Positions 4,366-11,726 of a stretch of 18,355 nucleotides of DNA are shown here, one piece after another. The stretch's first letter is position 1; every line of letters starts with the position of its first letter. The stretch is from JBBPXY01 sp038200435 (GTDB lineage: Bacteria > Actinomycetota > Thermoleophilia > Solirubrobacterales > Solirubrobacteraceae), in NCBI GenBank assembly GCA_038200435.1, contig JBBPXY010000043.1:1-18355 (forward strand). Reading direction: 5' to 3'. The translations under genes were made by a program, and so were the position numbers. The notes under the pieces were generated by a model. It saw only the letters and a program-made list of their open reading frames with translations. It did not search any database and was not told where the DNA came from.

Positions 4366-6846
4366 ATGCTCGCCGCCATGCTCCGCCGCAGCCTGCTCCC
4401 CGCGGCGGCGGCCATCCTGTTCGCTGCGCCCGCAGCCTCGGCGCAGGAATCTGTCTCCTCCGGCGCGCTGCGCGCCACCATCGAGGCTAACCCGTGGCAT
4501 CTCTCGTTCGTCGGGGCGCCGCGATCGGCGGGGCTGCGCGAGGATCCCGGCACCGGCACGGGCCCGACCGGTCGCCTCGGCTTCGGGACCCCGGGCGGCT
4601 GGCGACGGGCGACGCGCGTGGTGCGCGCGCGTCGGGACGGGCCGGCCTACGAGGCGACGCTCGCCACCACAGACCCGCTCGGCCGGGAGATCGTCGTCCG
4701 GCTCGCGCCCGACGCAGACGGCGTCATCGCCCTCGACGCGCGCGTGACGGGGGCCACGCTGGCCGACGTCAGCGCGGTCGGCATCTCCTTCGCGGCGACG
4801 GGCACGGAGCGGTTCCTCGGCTTCGGCGAGCGCTCCAACGCCGTCGACCAGCGCGGCGGGACCGTCGAGAACCGCGTCACCGAGGGTCCCTATCAGCCGA
4901 ACGAGCAGCCCTTCGTCGCGGCGTTCGTGCCGCCGCCCGGCCAGAACTCCCGCCCCGACGCCACCTACTTCCCGATCCCCTGGCTGCTCTCCACCCGGGG
5001 CTACGGGGTGCTCGTGGACAACGACGAGATCTCGAACTTCCACCTCGCGAGCGATCGCGCCGACGCCTGGACCGTGCAGGTGAGCGCCACCCGCCTACGG
5101 CTCCGCGTCTTCGCCGGGCCGAGGCCGGCCGACGCCCTGCGCCGCATGACCGCGCGCCTCGGCCGCCAGCCGAGCCCCGCCGCTCCCTGGTACTTCGGCC
5201 CGTGGTTCCAGCCGGCGAAGGGCCACGACGAGGCGACCGACCTGCGCACGCTCCAGCGCGCCGACGCCCCCGTCTCGGTCGCCCAGACCTACACCCACTA
5301 CCTCCCCTGCGCCGACCACCTCGCCAAACGCGAAGAGCAGCGCGAGCGCACCCTTCGCTTCCACGCCGCCGGCCTCGCGGTGACCACCTACTTCAACCCG
5401 ATGCTCTGCACGAGCCATCCCGCCTACGCGCGGGCGCGCTCAGAGCACTTGCTCACGCGCAACGATCTCGACCAGCCCTACGAGTACCGCTACACGGGCT
5501 CGACCCAGTTCCTCGTGGGTCAGATCGACTTCTCCGCTCCCGGTGCCACCGCCTTCTACGGCAGCCTCCTCGGGGAGGCGACCCATGACGGCTACGACGG
5601 GTGGATGGAGGACTTCGGCGAGTACACGCCCACCGACGCGCGCTCGGCCGACGGCACCCCGGGCGACCAGATGCACAACCGCTACGTGCTCCTCTATCAC
5701 CGCGCGGCCTACGACTTCTCCCGGCGCTCGGGGCGAGCCCTCGCCCGCTTCAACCGCTCGGGATGGCGAGGCTCCGCGCGCTACTCCCAGCTCGTATGGG
5801 GCGGCGATCCCACCACCGACTGGGGCTTCGACGGCCTCGCCTCGGCGGTGCGCAACGGGTTGTCGATGGGCGCGAGCGGAGTGAGCCTCTGGGGGTCCGA
5901 CGTCGGCGGCTTCTTCGGACTGCTCGGCCAGCACCAGCTGACGCCCGAGCTGCTCGACCGCTGGATCGAGCTCGGCGCCGTGTCGGGCATCATGCGCACG
6001 CAGGCCAACGGGTCCCGCGTACCCGAGGACGGCAAGCGGCGGGCGCAGATCTTCGACCCGGCCGTGCTGCCCGTGTGGCGCCGCTACGCCAAGCTCCGCA
6101 CCCAGCTCTACCCGTACCTGGCCGCCGCCGAGGCCGAGTACGGGCGCTCGGGGATGCCGATCATGCGCGACCTGGCGCTCGCCTTCGGCGGCGAGGCGGC
6201 GGCGAACCGGCGCGACGACGAGTTCATGTTCGGGCCCGACCTGCTCGCCGCACCGATCGTCGCGCCCGGGCAGCGCTCGCGGAGCGTCTACCTGCCGTCC
6301 GGGCAGTGGGTGGACCTGTGGCGCTCGGCGCGCACGACGCGGTCGGGAGCGCTCGCCCTCGGGCGGGCGCGTCGGCTGTCGGGCCGTCGCACGGTGAGCG
6401 TGCCCGCCCCGCCCTCAGAGCTCCCGCTCGTGGTACGTGCGGGGGCCGTCATCCCGCTTCTCGCGCCGGACGTCGACACCCTGACGCGGCTCGGTCACGC
6501 CCGCGGACTGGTCCACGCCGCCGACCGCGAGGGCAGCCGGCACCTGCTCGCCTTCCCGCGCGGCCGCACCCGCGGCGCCCTGGGCGTGGGCGAGCGCTGG
6601 AGCTCGGCCGAGGGGCGCGCCGCGTGGAGGCTCGGCATCGCGGGGCGCCGCACGCGCCGCTACGCGCTCCAGGCGTCGCTCTCGACGCTCGCGCACCCGT
6701 TCCGGCCGTGCTCGGTGCGGATCGGCCGGCGCACGCTCCCTCGGCGCTCCTGGCGCTATGACCGCAGGACGCGCATTCTGCGGGCGAGCTTCCGCGCGCG
6801 AACCAGCCGGCTCTCGATCGTCGGCCATTGCTCGAGTAGGGGGTGA
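4366..6846 (+). CDS. secreted glycoside hydrolase family 31 protein
   Basis: An 826-residue protein. ATG 4366 (MLAAMLRRSLLPAAAAILFA) or ATG 4378 (MLRRSLL...) gives a Sec signal peptide ending ASA|QE at about residue 26, so it is exported; neither start has a clear ribosome binding site. An N-terminal beta-sandwich (about 30-260, with FLGFGERSNAVDQRGG) precedes the GH31 barrel. The nucleophile is Asp416 in GWMEDFGEYTPTDA and the likely acid/base is Asp481 in LVWGGDPTTDWGFDGL; GVSLWGSDVGGFFG and GIMRTQANGSRVP follow. Beta domains with an arginine-rich end (about 690-826) close the protein. GH31 enzymes release sugars from the non-reducing end of alpha-glycosides. The WM.DFGEY.PTD signature recalls sulfoquinovosidases, but the QDW..R sulfonate-binding block is absent (AQTYTHYLPC there), so the substrate is open. 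Confidence 0.9.
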   Translation: MLAAMLRRSLLPAAAAILFAAPAASAQESVSSGALRATIEANPWHLSFVGAPRSAGLREDPGTGTGPTGRLGFGTPGGWRRATRVVRARRDGPAYEATLATTDPLGREIVVRLAPDADGVIALDARVTGATLADVSAVGISFAATGTERFLGFGERSNAVDQRGGTVENRVTEGPYQPNEQPFVAAFVPPPGQNSRPDATYFPIPWLLSTRGYGVLVDNDEISNFHLASDRADAWTVQVSATRLRLRVFAGPRPADALRRMTARLGRQPSPAAPWYFGPWFQPAKGHDEATDLRTLQRADAPVSVAQTYTHYLPCADHLAKREEQRERTLRFHAAGLAVTTYFNPMLCTSHPAYARARSEHLLTRNDLDQPYEYRYTGSTQFLVGQIDFSAPGATAFYGSLLGEATHDGYDGWMEDFGEYTPTDARSADGTPGDQMHNRYVLLYHRAAYDFSRRSGRALARFNRSGWRGSARYSQLVWGGDPTTDWGFDGLASAVRNGLSMGASGVSLWGSDVGGFFGLLGQHQLTPELLDRWIELGAVSGIMRTQANGSRVPEDGKRRAQIFDPAVLPVWRRYAKLRTQLYPYLAAAEAEYGRSGMPIMRDLALAFGGEAAANRRDDEFMFGPDLLAAPIVAPGQRSRSVYLPSGQWVDLWRSARTTRSGALALGRARRLSGRRTVSVPAPPSELPLVVRAGAVIPLLAPDVDTLTRLGHARGLVHAADREGSRHLLAFPRGRTRGALGVGERWSSAEGRAAWRLGIAGRRTRRYALQASLSTLAHPFRPCSVRIGRRTLPRRSWRYDRRTRILRASFRARTSRLSIVGHCSSRG

Positions 6847-6886
6847 TCCGCGGGCGCCTGAGAATCGGCAGTCGTCGCCGCCCCGG

Positions 6887-7320
6887 TCACGCCTTGAAGC
6901 CGAGCTGGTCGAGCGCGGACTGGAGTGACTCCTTGTAGGACTCGCTCGTGTAGCTGGCGCCGGAGACGCCGCCGACGCTCGCGCTCTGGGCCTGGAGGGC
7001 CTGCTGGCGCAGCTGCGGCTCGGCGTAGGAGCTGATCTCCTGCGACTTCGGATCCTGCATCGGGAGGTCCAGTGCCGTGACCCTGGTGATCTTCCCGCCG
7101 CTGACGGTCACCCGGACTCGGACGTCGCCGTACTGGTTGCTGGCCGCGCTGCCCGTGGCGGTCTTCGTGCTCGTGCTGGCGCGCTTGGTCGTGCTCGCGC
7201 GCCTGGTCGAGACGGAGGCGGTCGCCGCGGCGGTGCTGGGCTGCGTCGCCGCCGTAGGCGTCGAGCTGGGCGTCGCCGCCAGTTTTCCAGCGGCTTTCCG
7301 TCCGCAGAGGTCTTCGGCAT
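6887..7320 (-). pseudogene. FMN-binding domain protein, 5' end disrupted or start unresolved
   Basis: The minus-strand frame ending TGA 6887-6889 encodes NQYGDVRVRVTVSGGKITRV, then TALDLPMQDPKSQEISSYAE, then PQLRQQALQAQSASVGGVSG and ASYTSESYKESLQSALDQL. This is a full FMN-binding domain, the extracytoplasmic flavin-carrying module of electron-transfer proteins. Before it lies a Ser/Thr/Ala-rich linker (about 7130-7275) in the same frame, typical of a tether. No ATG or GTG occurs in that frame above GTG 7111, which would cut into the domain. ATG 7320 (MPKTSADGKPLENW) is in another frame, and no membrane anchor or signal peptide is visible. So the 5' end is probably frameshifted or deleted. The usual flavin-attachment SGAT is SGAS here, with Ser in place of the acceptor Thr. 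Confidence 0.65.
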
Positions 7321-7346
7321 AAGACGGCGCCGGTCGAAGCGGGCGG

Positions 7347-7910
7347 CTAGGAGAAGAGGTCGTCTGCTGGCGGTGTCCACCCGGGCACCACCGCGCCGGC
7401 GTCGACCGGATCGTCGCCGCGTAGAGCCGTCATCACACCGCCGGGACGGTAGACCGTCACCATCCGCGTGCGGGGGTCGGCGACGACGACGAGCGCGCTG
7501 CCCGCCTCGAGCCAGGCCAGAGCCTTCTCGTGCACGGCAGAGAAGGAGTCGCCGGGCGAGACCACCTCGACCACCAGGTCGGGCGGCTCGGGCCAGTACT
7601 TCTCGGTCGGACCCAGTCGCTCGAAGTTCGCGCGCGAGACGAAGGCGGCATCGGGCGCGCGGATCGTCGGCTTCTCGCCCGGCGCGAGCACGAAGCCCGT
7701 CTCGGCTCCGAAGACGGCGCCGAGCCGGTGGTCCTCGACATAGGTGAAGAGCTTCGCGCCGATCCGAACGGCCACCGCCCCGTGCTCCGCCCCTCCCGGC
7801 TCCATGACGGTCAACTCTCCCTCGATGAGCTCGAAGCGAGCCCGACCGCGCGAGAGCCGGAGCAGCTCCTCCGCAGTCATGGGAATGCCCGTCGCGATGG
7901 CGTGCGTCAT
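7347..7910 (-). CDS. Uma2 family (DUF820) putative restriction-endonuclease-fold protein
   Basis: A 187-residue protein. ATG 7910 has GAGGTGAG directly upstream, a good though close ribosome binding site. Signatures of the Uma2/DUF820 PD-(D/E)XK nuclease-fold family appear in order: MTAEELLRLS, ARFELIEGELTVMEPGGAEHG (11-43), GFVLAPGEKPTIRAPDAAFV (about 90-110, with the PDxxFV strand), YWPEPPDLVVEVVSPGDS (about 125-142, the EVxSP core), and KALAWLEAGSALVVVADP. The acidic residues of the nuclease core (Asp of PDAAFV, Glu of VVEVVSP) are present, though the usual EvxSPsD...K Lys position reads as HEKAL. The biological role of the family is unknown; it is very abundant in cyanobacteria and actinobacteria. 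The small unknown gene lies 51 bases upstream on the same strand, so co-transcription is likely. Confidence 0.9.
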   Translation of the reverse strand: MTHAIATGIPMTAEELLRLSRGRARFELIEGELTVMEPGGAEHGAVAVRIGAKLFTYVEDHRLGAVFGAETGFVLAPGEKPTIRAPDAAFVSRANFERLGPTEKYWPEPPDLVVEVVSPGDSFSAVHEKALAWLEAGSALVVVADPRTRMVTVYRPGGVMTALRGDDPVDAGAVVPGWTPPADDLFS

Positions 7911-7961
7911 CTCACCTCACTCGGCCGCGCGGACTTCGGACCGCTCAGAAGAGTAAACGCT

Positions 7962-8231
7962 CTAGCTCAGAGCGCCGGCCGGAAGCACGAAGCGAAGAGG
8001 CGTCCGGTTCGCCCCTTCGGCCCGGTCGTCCTGTCGTGCGGCGTGCAGTCCCCGTCCGGGAGCGGCCGAGGCCATCGTCTCCGCTTTGCCTCCGCGGGCG
8101 AGGATCCAGCTCATCACCGCGTCGAAGTCGGCGCCCTCCGCGAGGATCGCGGCGCGCTCGACGACCTGACCGCCGGAGGGATGAGGACGCGCGAGGCGGA
8201 CGACCAGGGTGCGAATCGCGTCGTCTTCCAC
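7962..8231 (-). CDS. small unknown protein, 89 aa, with a decayed paralogue at 3281-3555
   Basis: GTG 8231 to TAG 7962-7964. The sequence begins VEDDAIRTLVVRLARPHPSG, GQVVERAAILAEGADFDAVM, SWILARGGKAETMASAAPGR and ends GLHAARQDDRAEGANRTPLR, FVLPAGALS. There is no signal peptide or membrane helix; it has an alpha/beta look with a hydrophobic 'RAAILAEG.DF.AVMSWI' segment and a conserved C-terminal tail. I do not recognise the family. Evidence that it is real: the frame is intact, and the copy at 3281-3555 preserves the same amino acids (AAPGRGLHA, RTPLRFVLPAGALS) despite nucleotide differences. A TATTAT box lies 9 bases before the GTG, which would suit a leaderless transcript; no Shine-Dalgarno is well placed. 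It is followed by Uma2. Confidence 0.7.
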   Translation of the reverse strand: MEDDAIRTLVVRLARPHPSGGQVVERAAILAEGADFDAVMSWILARGGKAETMASAAPGRGLHAARQDDRAEGANRTPLRFVLPAGALS

Positions 8232-8239
8232 TTCGGCCG

Positions 8240-8246
8240 GATAATA
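8240..8246. promoter_or_regulatory. AT-rich box in the divergent promoter region of the small unknown gene and the cupin gene
   Basis: GATAATA stands out in an otherwise GC-rich 51-base gap. On the plus strand GATAAT (8240-8245) could be the -10 of the cupin gene, 37 bases before its ATG. On the minus strand TATTAT (8246-8241) is a good -10 only 9 bases before GTG 8231. No convincing -35 was found for either. Role inferred from position. Confidence 0.35.
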
Positions 8247-8282
8247 CTCCGACCCGTCCGCGCCGCCCCGACAGGAGCCTCG

Positions 8283-8666
8283 ATGAACGACTGGAACCTG
8301 AGAACCGTCGACGCCGAGCCGCATCACCCGCTCATCCTCTCCACCACCGACGACGCGCGCGCGATCCTGCTGCACATCCCGGCCGGCGAGCGGATGCAGG
8401 AGCACGAGGTCCACGAGCGGGCGTGGGTCCTCGTGATCGAGGGGGAGATCGACATGAGTACCCCGGCCGACGGCGCGAGCCGCTCCGCCGGTCCCGGGCA
8501 CCTGTTCGAGTTCGATCCGCACGAGCGCCACGAGGTCTCGGCCAAGGCCGACACGCGACTCCTGCTGCTTCTCACGCCGTGGCCGGGCGCCGGTCATCCC
8601 GGGGCGATGACGCTCGAGGAGAAGGCCGAGGCGCGGGCGCACGCCGCCGAGCACACGGAGCGCTGA
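8283..8666 (+). CDS. cupin domain-containing protein
   Basis: A 127-residue single-domain cupin. ATG 8283 follows AGGAG with 7 bases of spacing. The first cupin motif is AILLHIPAGERMQEHEVHER and AWVLVIEGEI (residues 27-56), giving the 'G....H.H...E......G' pattern with metal ligands His/His/Glu-like positions (HEVHER). The second is AGPGHLFEFDPHERHEVSA (about 68-87), giving 'PG....p....H'. The last 25 residues are a charged helix (EEKAEARAHAAEHTER). Cupins of this size range from small metalloenzymes to sensor/regulatory domains; nothing here picks a substrate. The DUF488 gene starts 8 bases downstream, suggesting an operon. Divergent from the small unknown gene at 7962-8231. Confidence 0.85.
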   Translation: MNDWNLRTVDAEPHHPLILSTTDDARAILLHIPAGERMQEHEVHERAWVLVIEGEIDMSTPADGASRSAGPGHLFEFDPHERHEVSAKADTRLLLLLTPWPGAGHPGAMTLEEKAEARAHAAEHTER

Positions 8667-8674
8667 GCGCGCTC

Positions 8675-9112
8675 GTGCCGACCCTGTGCACCATCGGCTA
8701 CGAGAAGATGTTCCCCCAGACGCTGGCCACCGCGCTCGGGGCCGCGGGCGTGCGCCGCGTGATCGACGTGCGCATCCGCCCCCAGTCGCGCCGGCCGGGG
8801 ATGTCGAAGACCCGCCTCGCGGCGCTGCTGGACGAGCACGGCATCCTCTACGAGCACCGGCGCGAGCTCGGGACCCCGCTCGAGATACGCGGGCTCTACC
8901 GGTCGGGCCACCTCGCCGAGGCGGCCGCCGCCTTCCGCGAGCACGTCGAAGCCGAGCGGGGCGAGGAGCTCGACGCGCTGGCCGCCGAGCTCGAGCGCTC
9001 GCCGCTCACGGCGCTGCTCTGCCTGGAGGCCGATCCGGCGGCCTGCCAGCGTCGGGTCCTGTGCGACGCGCTGCGCGCGCGGCGCCCCGATCTGGAGGTG
9101 CTCGACCTGTAG
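8675..9112 (+). CDS. DUF488 domain-containing protein
   Basis: A 145-residue protein from GTG 8675. The start is VPTLCTIGYEKMFPQTLATA, then VRRVIDVRIRPQSRRPGMSK. Family hallmarks follow: the 'TIGYe' opening, 'viDVR..P.Srrpgf.k', the 'YeHrreLGTP' block (residues about 62-70), and a C-terminal CLEADPAACQRRVLCDAL (about 115-132), equivalent to the family's 'C.E..p..CHR..la' motif with Gln in place of the usual His. DUF488 proteins are small cytoplasmic proteins of unestablished function, sometimes linked to oxidative stress or nucleic-acid repair by context. It follows the cupin gene by 8 bases on the same strand; no strong ribosome binding site, so coupling to the cupin is likely. Confidence 0.85.
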   Translation: MPTLCTIGYEKMFPQTLATALGAAGVRRVIDVRIRPQSRRPGMSKTRLAALLDEHGILYEHRRELGTPLEIRGLYRSGHLAEAAAAFREHVEAERGEELDALAAELERSPLTALLCLEADPAACQRRVLCDALRARRPDLEVLDL

Positions 9113-9151
9113 GGAGCGGTAAAACCCGATTTCAGCGCGCGTTAGGGCATC

Positions 9152-9799
9152 ATGGACGTCATGCCCACCCCTTCCTCCAGCCGCAGCATCCGGATCGGCG
9201 ACGACGAGCGCGGCGGATGGTCCTCGGATCGCCCTCGCCGCGACGGCGCCCCGCCGCGTCCCGCCGACATCTCGGTCCGCTGCCGCGTCCTCAAGCCCTC
9301 CGACCGGATGCGCTACTCGCCCGGAAGCCTTCTCCTGCTGGTCTCCGCCTCGGCGAGCGAGCGTGACCGCTTCGCCCAGCGGCTCATCACCGACCGCTCC
9401 GCGCTCCTCTCCCTCGACAAGGTGCGCGGGCTGCTCGCTGGTCGCGTCCCCGAGGAGGAGGTCGAGACGCGGGCCGGCGAGCTCCTCCACGCCGCGCTGC
9501 TCAAGCGACTCGACGCCGGCGAGACCGTCGTGGTCGCCATGGAGGGGCTCGACGGCGCCGCGCGTGAGCCCTACGTGCGGGCGGCCGCGCGCCTCCGGCG
9601 CCCGCGTCACATCATCCTGCTCGAGACGGGGCGCGACCAGGTCAGCGACGAGGATCGCCCGGCGCTCAACGATCTGCGCCGTCGCCTCGACGCCAGCGAG
9701 CTCGGAGCGGAGGGCATCCAGACCGCCCTGCGGCTGAACGGCACCTCGATCGCCGAGCTCAAGCGCATCGTCTTCTCGCCGCCGCCCCGCGACGAGTAG
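9152..9799 (+). CDS. P-loop kinase-like protein without a recognisable Walker A
   Basis: A 215-residue protein. ATG 9152 (alternative 9161) follows AGGGCATC. The first 45 residues are basic and probably disordered. From about residue 60 the layout follows bacterial polynucleotide-kinase-like (AAA_33/zeta-toxin-related) domains: a hydrophobic strand SLLLLVSASASERDRFAQRL where GxSGSGKST is expected (residues 64-72), LLSLDKVRGLLAG at the usual 'lssD.lR.ll.g' site, LLHAALLKRLDAGETVVVAM matching the strand with 'vvDaTn', and a later strand PRHIILLE. The Walker A Gly-Lys-Ser is absent, and the 'DATN' acid is replaced (MEGLD). This suggests a pseudokinase or a divergent nucleotide-binding protein. 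The serine-hydrolase gene starts 5 bases after its stop. The family link is by motif order and is moderately sure. Confidence 0.6.
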   Translation: MDVMPTPSSSRSIRIGDDERGGWSSDRPRRDGAPPRPADISVRCRVLKPSDRMRYSPGSLLLLVSASASERDRFAQRLITDRSALLSLDKVRGLLAGRVPEEEVETRAGELLHAALLKRLDAGETVVVAMEGLDGAAREPYVRAAARLRRPRHIILLETGRDQVSDEDRPALNDLRRRLDASELGAEGIQTALRLNGTSIAELKRIVFSPPPRDE

Positions 9800-9804
9800 C
9801 GCAC

Positions 9805-11052
9805 GTGGCCTCCTCCTCTGCGACGACGGCGCTCGAGGTGCAGGTCGATCCGGCGGAGCTCGGCTTCGACCCGGCCCGCCTGGCGCGGATCGATCGCCAC
9901 TTCGACGCCTACGTCGCCGACGGGCGCCTGCCGGGATGGCTCGCGGTCGTGGCGCGGGACGGACAGGTCGCTCACCTCGCCGCCTCGGGCCGGCGTGACG
10001 TCGAGGCCGGGCTGCCGGTCGAGCTCGACACGGTGTGGCGCATCTACTCCATGACCAAGCCGATCACGGCGGTCGCCGCGATGATGCTCTGGGAGGAGGG
10101 AGCCTTCGAGCTCAAGGACCCCGTCTCGCGGTTCATCCCCGCGTTCGCGCGCTCCCGGGTCTTCACGGGCGGCTCGGCGCTCAAGCCCGTCACCGAGCCG
10201 GCGACCGAGCCGATCCTGATCTGGCACCTGCTCACCCACACCGCGGGGCTGAGCTATGGCTTCCATCACTCCCACCCGGTCGACGCCCGCTACCGCGAGG
10301 CCGGCTTCGAGTGGGGGACGCCGCCGGGCCTCGACCTGGCGGCGTGCTGCGAGGCGTGGGCCGAGCTGCCGCTGCTCTTCCAGCCGGGCAGCGAGTGGAA
10401 CTACTCCGTGGCCAGCGACGTGCTCGGTCGCGTGGTCGAGGTGGTCTCGGGACAGCCGCTCGACGAGTTCTTCGCCGAGCGGATCTTCGCGCCGCTGAGG
10501 ATGGCGGACACGGGCTTCTGGGCCGGCGGGGCCGAGCGCCTGGCCGCGCTGTACTCGCCCGATCCGGCCACGGGCCGCGCGACCCGCAACGAGCGCATGG
10601 GAGCGAGCGCGCTGCGGGCGCCCGACTGCCTCTCCGGCGGCGGCGGGCTCCTCTCCACCGCGGCGGACTACCACCGCTTCGCGCAGATGCTTCTGCGCGA
10701 GGGAGAGCTCGACGGCGCCCGGCTGCTCGGCCCGCGCACCGTGCGGTTCATGCGCGCCAACCACCTCCCCGGCGGCGCGGACCTCGAGGCCTTCGGACGC
10801 CCGCTTTTCGCCGAGACGACCTTCGACGGCGTGGGCTTCGGACTCGGCTTCTCGGTGGTGGTGGACCCGGTGGCCAACCGGGTGCCGAGCTCGCCCGGCG
10901 AGTGCTCGTGGGGCGGAGCGGCGAGCACCGCGTTCTGGATCGACCCGGTGGAGCGGATCACCGTCCTCTTCTTCACGCAACTCCTGCCCTCGAGCACCTA
11001 CCCGATCCGCTCACAGCTGCGCCAGCTCGTGGCCCAGGCGCTCGTGGACTGA
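9805..11052 (+). CDS. serine hydrolase, beta-lactamase class C / esterase family VIII-like
   Basis: A 415-residue protein from GTG 9805. The catalytic SxxK is Ser82-Met-Thr-Lys85 in VWRIYSMTKPITAVAAMM. The Tyr motif is Tyr200 in WNYSVASDVLGRVVEVV (YSx, as in family VIII esterases). The third motif is a Trp-Gly-Gly (GECSWGGAASTAFWIDP, about 370-386) instead of KTG, again an esterase-like trait. Other family blocks are LLTHTAGLSYGFHH and SGGGGLLSTAADYHRFAQML. No signal peptide, so cytoplasmic. Expected activity is hydrolysis of short-chain esters or amides, with true beta-lactamase action unlikely. Five bases separate it from the preceding kinase-like gene, and a strong hairpin follows the stop. 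Confidence 0.9.
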   Translation: MASSSATTALEVQVDPAELGFDPARLARIDRHFDAYVADGRLPGWLAVVARDGQVAHLAASGRRDVEAGLPVELDTVWRIYSMTKPITAVAAMMLWEEGAFELKDPVSRFIPAFARSRVFTGGSALKPVTEPATEPILIWHLLTHTAGLSYGFHHSHPVDARYREAGFEWGTPPGLDLAACCEAWAELPLLFQPGSEWNYSVASDVLGRVVEVVSGQPLDEFFAERIFAPLRMADTGFWAGGAERLAALYSPDPATGRATRNERMGASALRAPDCLSGGGGLLSTAADYHRFAQMLLREGELDGARLLGPRTVRFMRANHLPGGADLEAFGRPLFAETTFDGVGFGLGFSVVVDPVANRVPSSPGECSWGGAASTAFWIDPVERITVLFFTQLLPSSTYPIRSQLRQLVAQALVD

Positions 11053-11057
11053 GGGCG

Positions 11058-11090
11058 CAGCGGCGCGAACTCTGGCGGTTCGCGCCGCTG
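11058..11090. terminator. 13-bp hairpin between two converging genes, probable bidirectional terminator
   Basis: CAGCGGCGCGAAC (11058-11070) and GTTCGCGCCGCTG (11078-11090) form a perfect 13-base stem with a 7-base loop. It starts 6 bases after the hydrolase stop and lies 34 bases before the end of the converging secreted-protein gene. There is no T-run on either side, as is common in actinobacterial terminators. Confidence 0.7.
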
Positions 11091-11123
11091 GCCTTGTACC
11101 TCGAGCGCGGTTAGGCGATCTGC

Positions 11124-11576
11124 CTAGGAGCCCGCGGGGTCCGGCGTGTCAGCCGGCTCGGGCTGCTCGGCCGGATCCGGGGTGTCGGCCTGCTCGTTTG
11201 CGTCGTCGGCCTCGTTCTGGTCGGCCTGATCGCCCTGGTCCTGGGTGTCGCCCTGCTCGGGCTGCTCGGCCTGATCGCCCTGGTCGGTGGTGTCGGCCTG
11301 GTCGTTCTGGTCGGCCTGATCCTCGTTCACCTCGGCGGCGACGGGCTCGCGCTCGGCCTTGGCGGCCTTGCGCTCGGCCTGAGTGGCCTTGGCCTTCTTG
11401 GCGTGCTTGGCGTGGGTCTTGGCGCAGCTCTTGCCGACCGCCTTGCCGTGCTTGGCGTGGCCCTTGCCGCAGTGGTTGCCGTTGGTGCTCTTCGCCGAGC
11501 CGGCGGCGGGGATGGCGAGTGCAAACGCGAAAGCCGCGACGGCGGCGACGATGCGCGAGCGTGATGCGAGACGCAT
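11124..11576 (-). CDS. secreted low-complexity, charge-segregated protein
   Basis: ATG 11576 has GAGAGGAG just upstream (4-base spacing); the 150-residue product ends at TAG 11124. MRLASRSRIVAAVAAFAFAL followed by AIPAAGSAKS is a clear Sec signal peptide (about 27 residues). Next comes a strongly basic, His/Lys-rich part with two Cys (GNHCGKGHAKHGKAVGKSCA, then KTHAKHAKKAKATQAERKAAKAE, residues about 30-75). The rest is acidic and repetitive, built from DQ/DQAD/DTPDPAEQ units (about 80-150). No known domain. The His-rich stretch could bind metal or cell-wall polyanions while the acidic tail is disordered; that is speculation. Codon use in the repeat is uniform (GAC CAG), a sign of repeat expansion. 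Confidence 0.75.
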   Translation of the reverse strand: MRLASRSRIVAAVAAFAFALAIPAAGSAKSTNGNHCGKGHAKHGKAVGKSCAKTHAKHAKKAKATQAERKAAKAEREPVAAEVNEDQADQNDQADTTDQGDQAEQPEQGDTQDQGDQADQNEADDANEQADTPDPAEQPEPADTPDPAGS

Positions 11577-11726
11577 GGGACTCCTCTCGGTGCTGCTGGA
11601 CGTAGCGAGGTGAACAACCCCTCCCATCGACCGAGGTTGGACGCCGAGCCGGTTCCTGAGAGCTTCCTCACCGCAACCGGACGGAGGATCGAGGCCACAT
11701 ACGGCCCGTCTAACCCTGTGAAGCTC

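Noticed and set aside
4174..5043. 289-codon minus-strand open frame opposite the GH31 gene
   Set aside because: No motif, and it lies opposite the conserved N-terminal half of the glycosidase.
7126..7280. repeat array (ACG/AGC-rich) suggesting a CRISPR or tandem repeat
   Set aside because: It is the Ser/Thr/Ala linker coding sequence of the FMN-binding protein. There are no regular repeat-spacer units.
11124..11345. tandem DNA repeat
   Set aside because: The periodic CTGGTC/GTCGGCCTG pattern is explained by the Asp-Gln codon repeats of the secreted protein, not by an independent repeat element.
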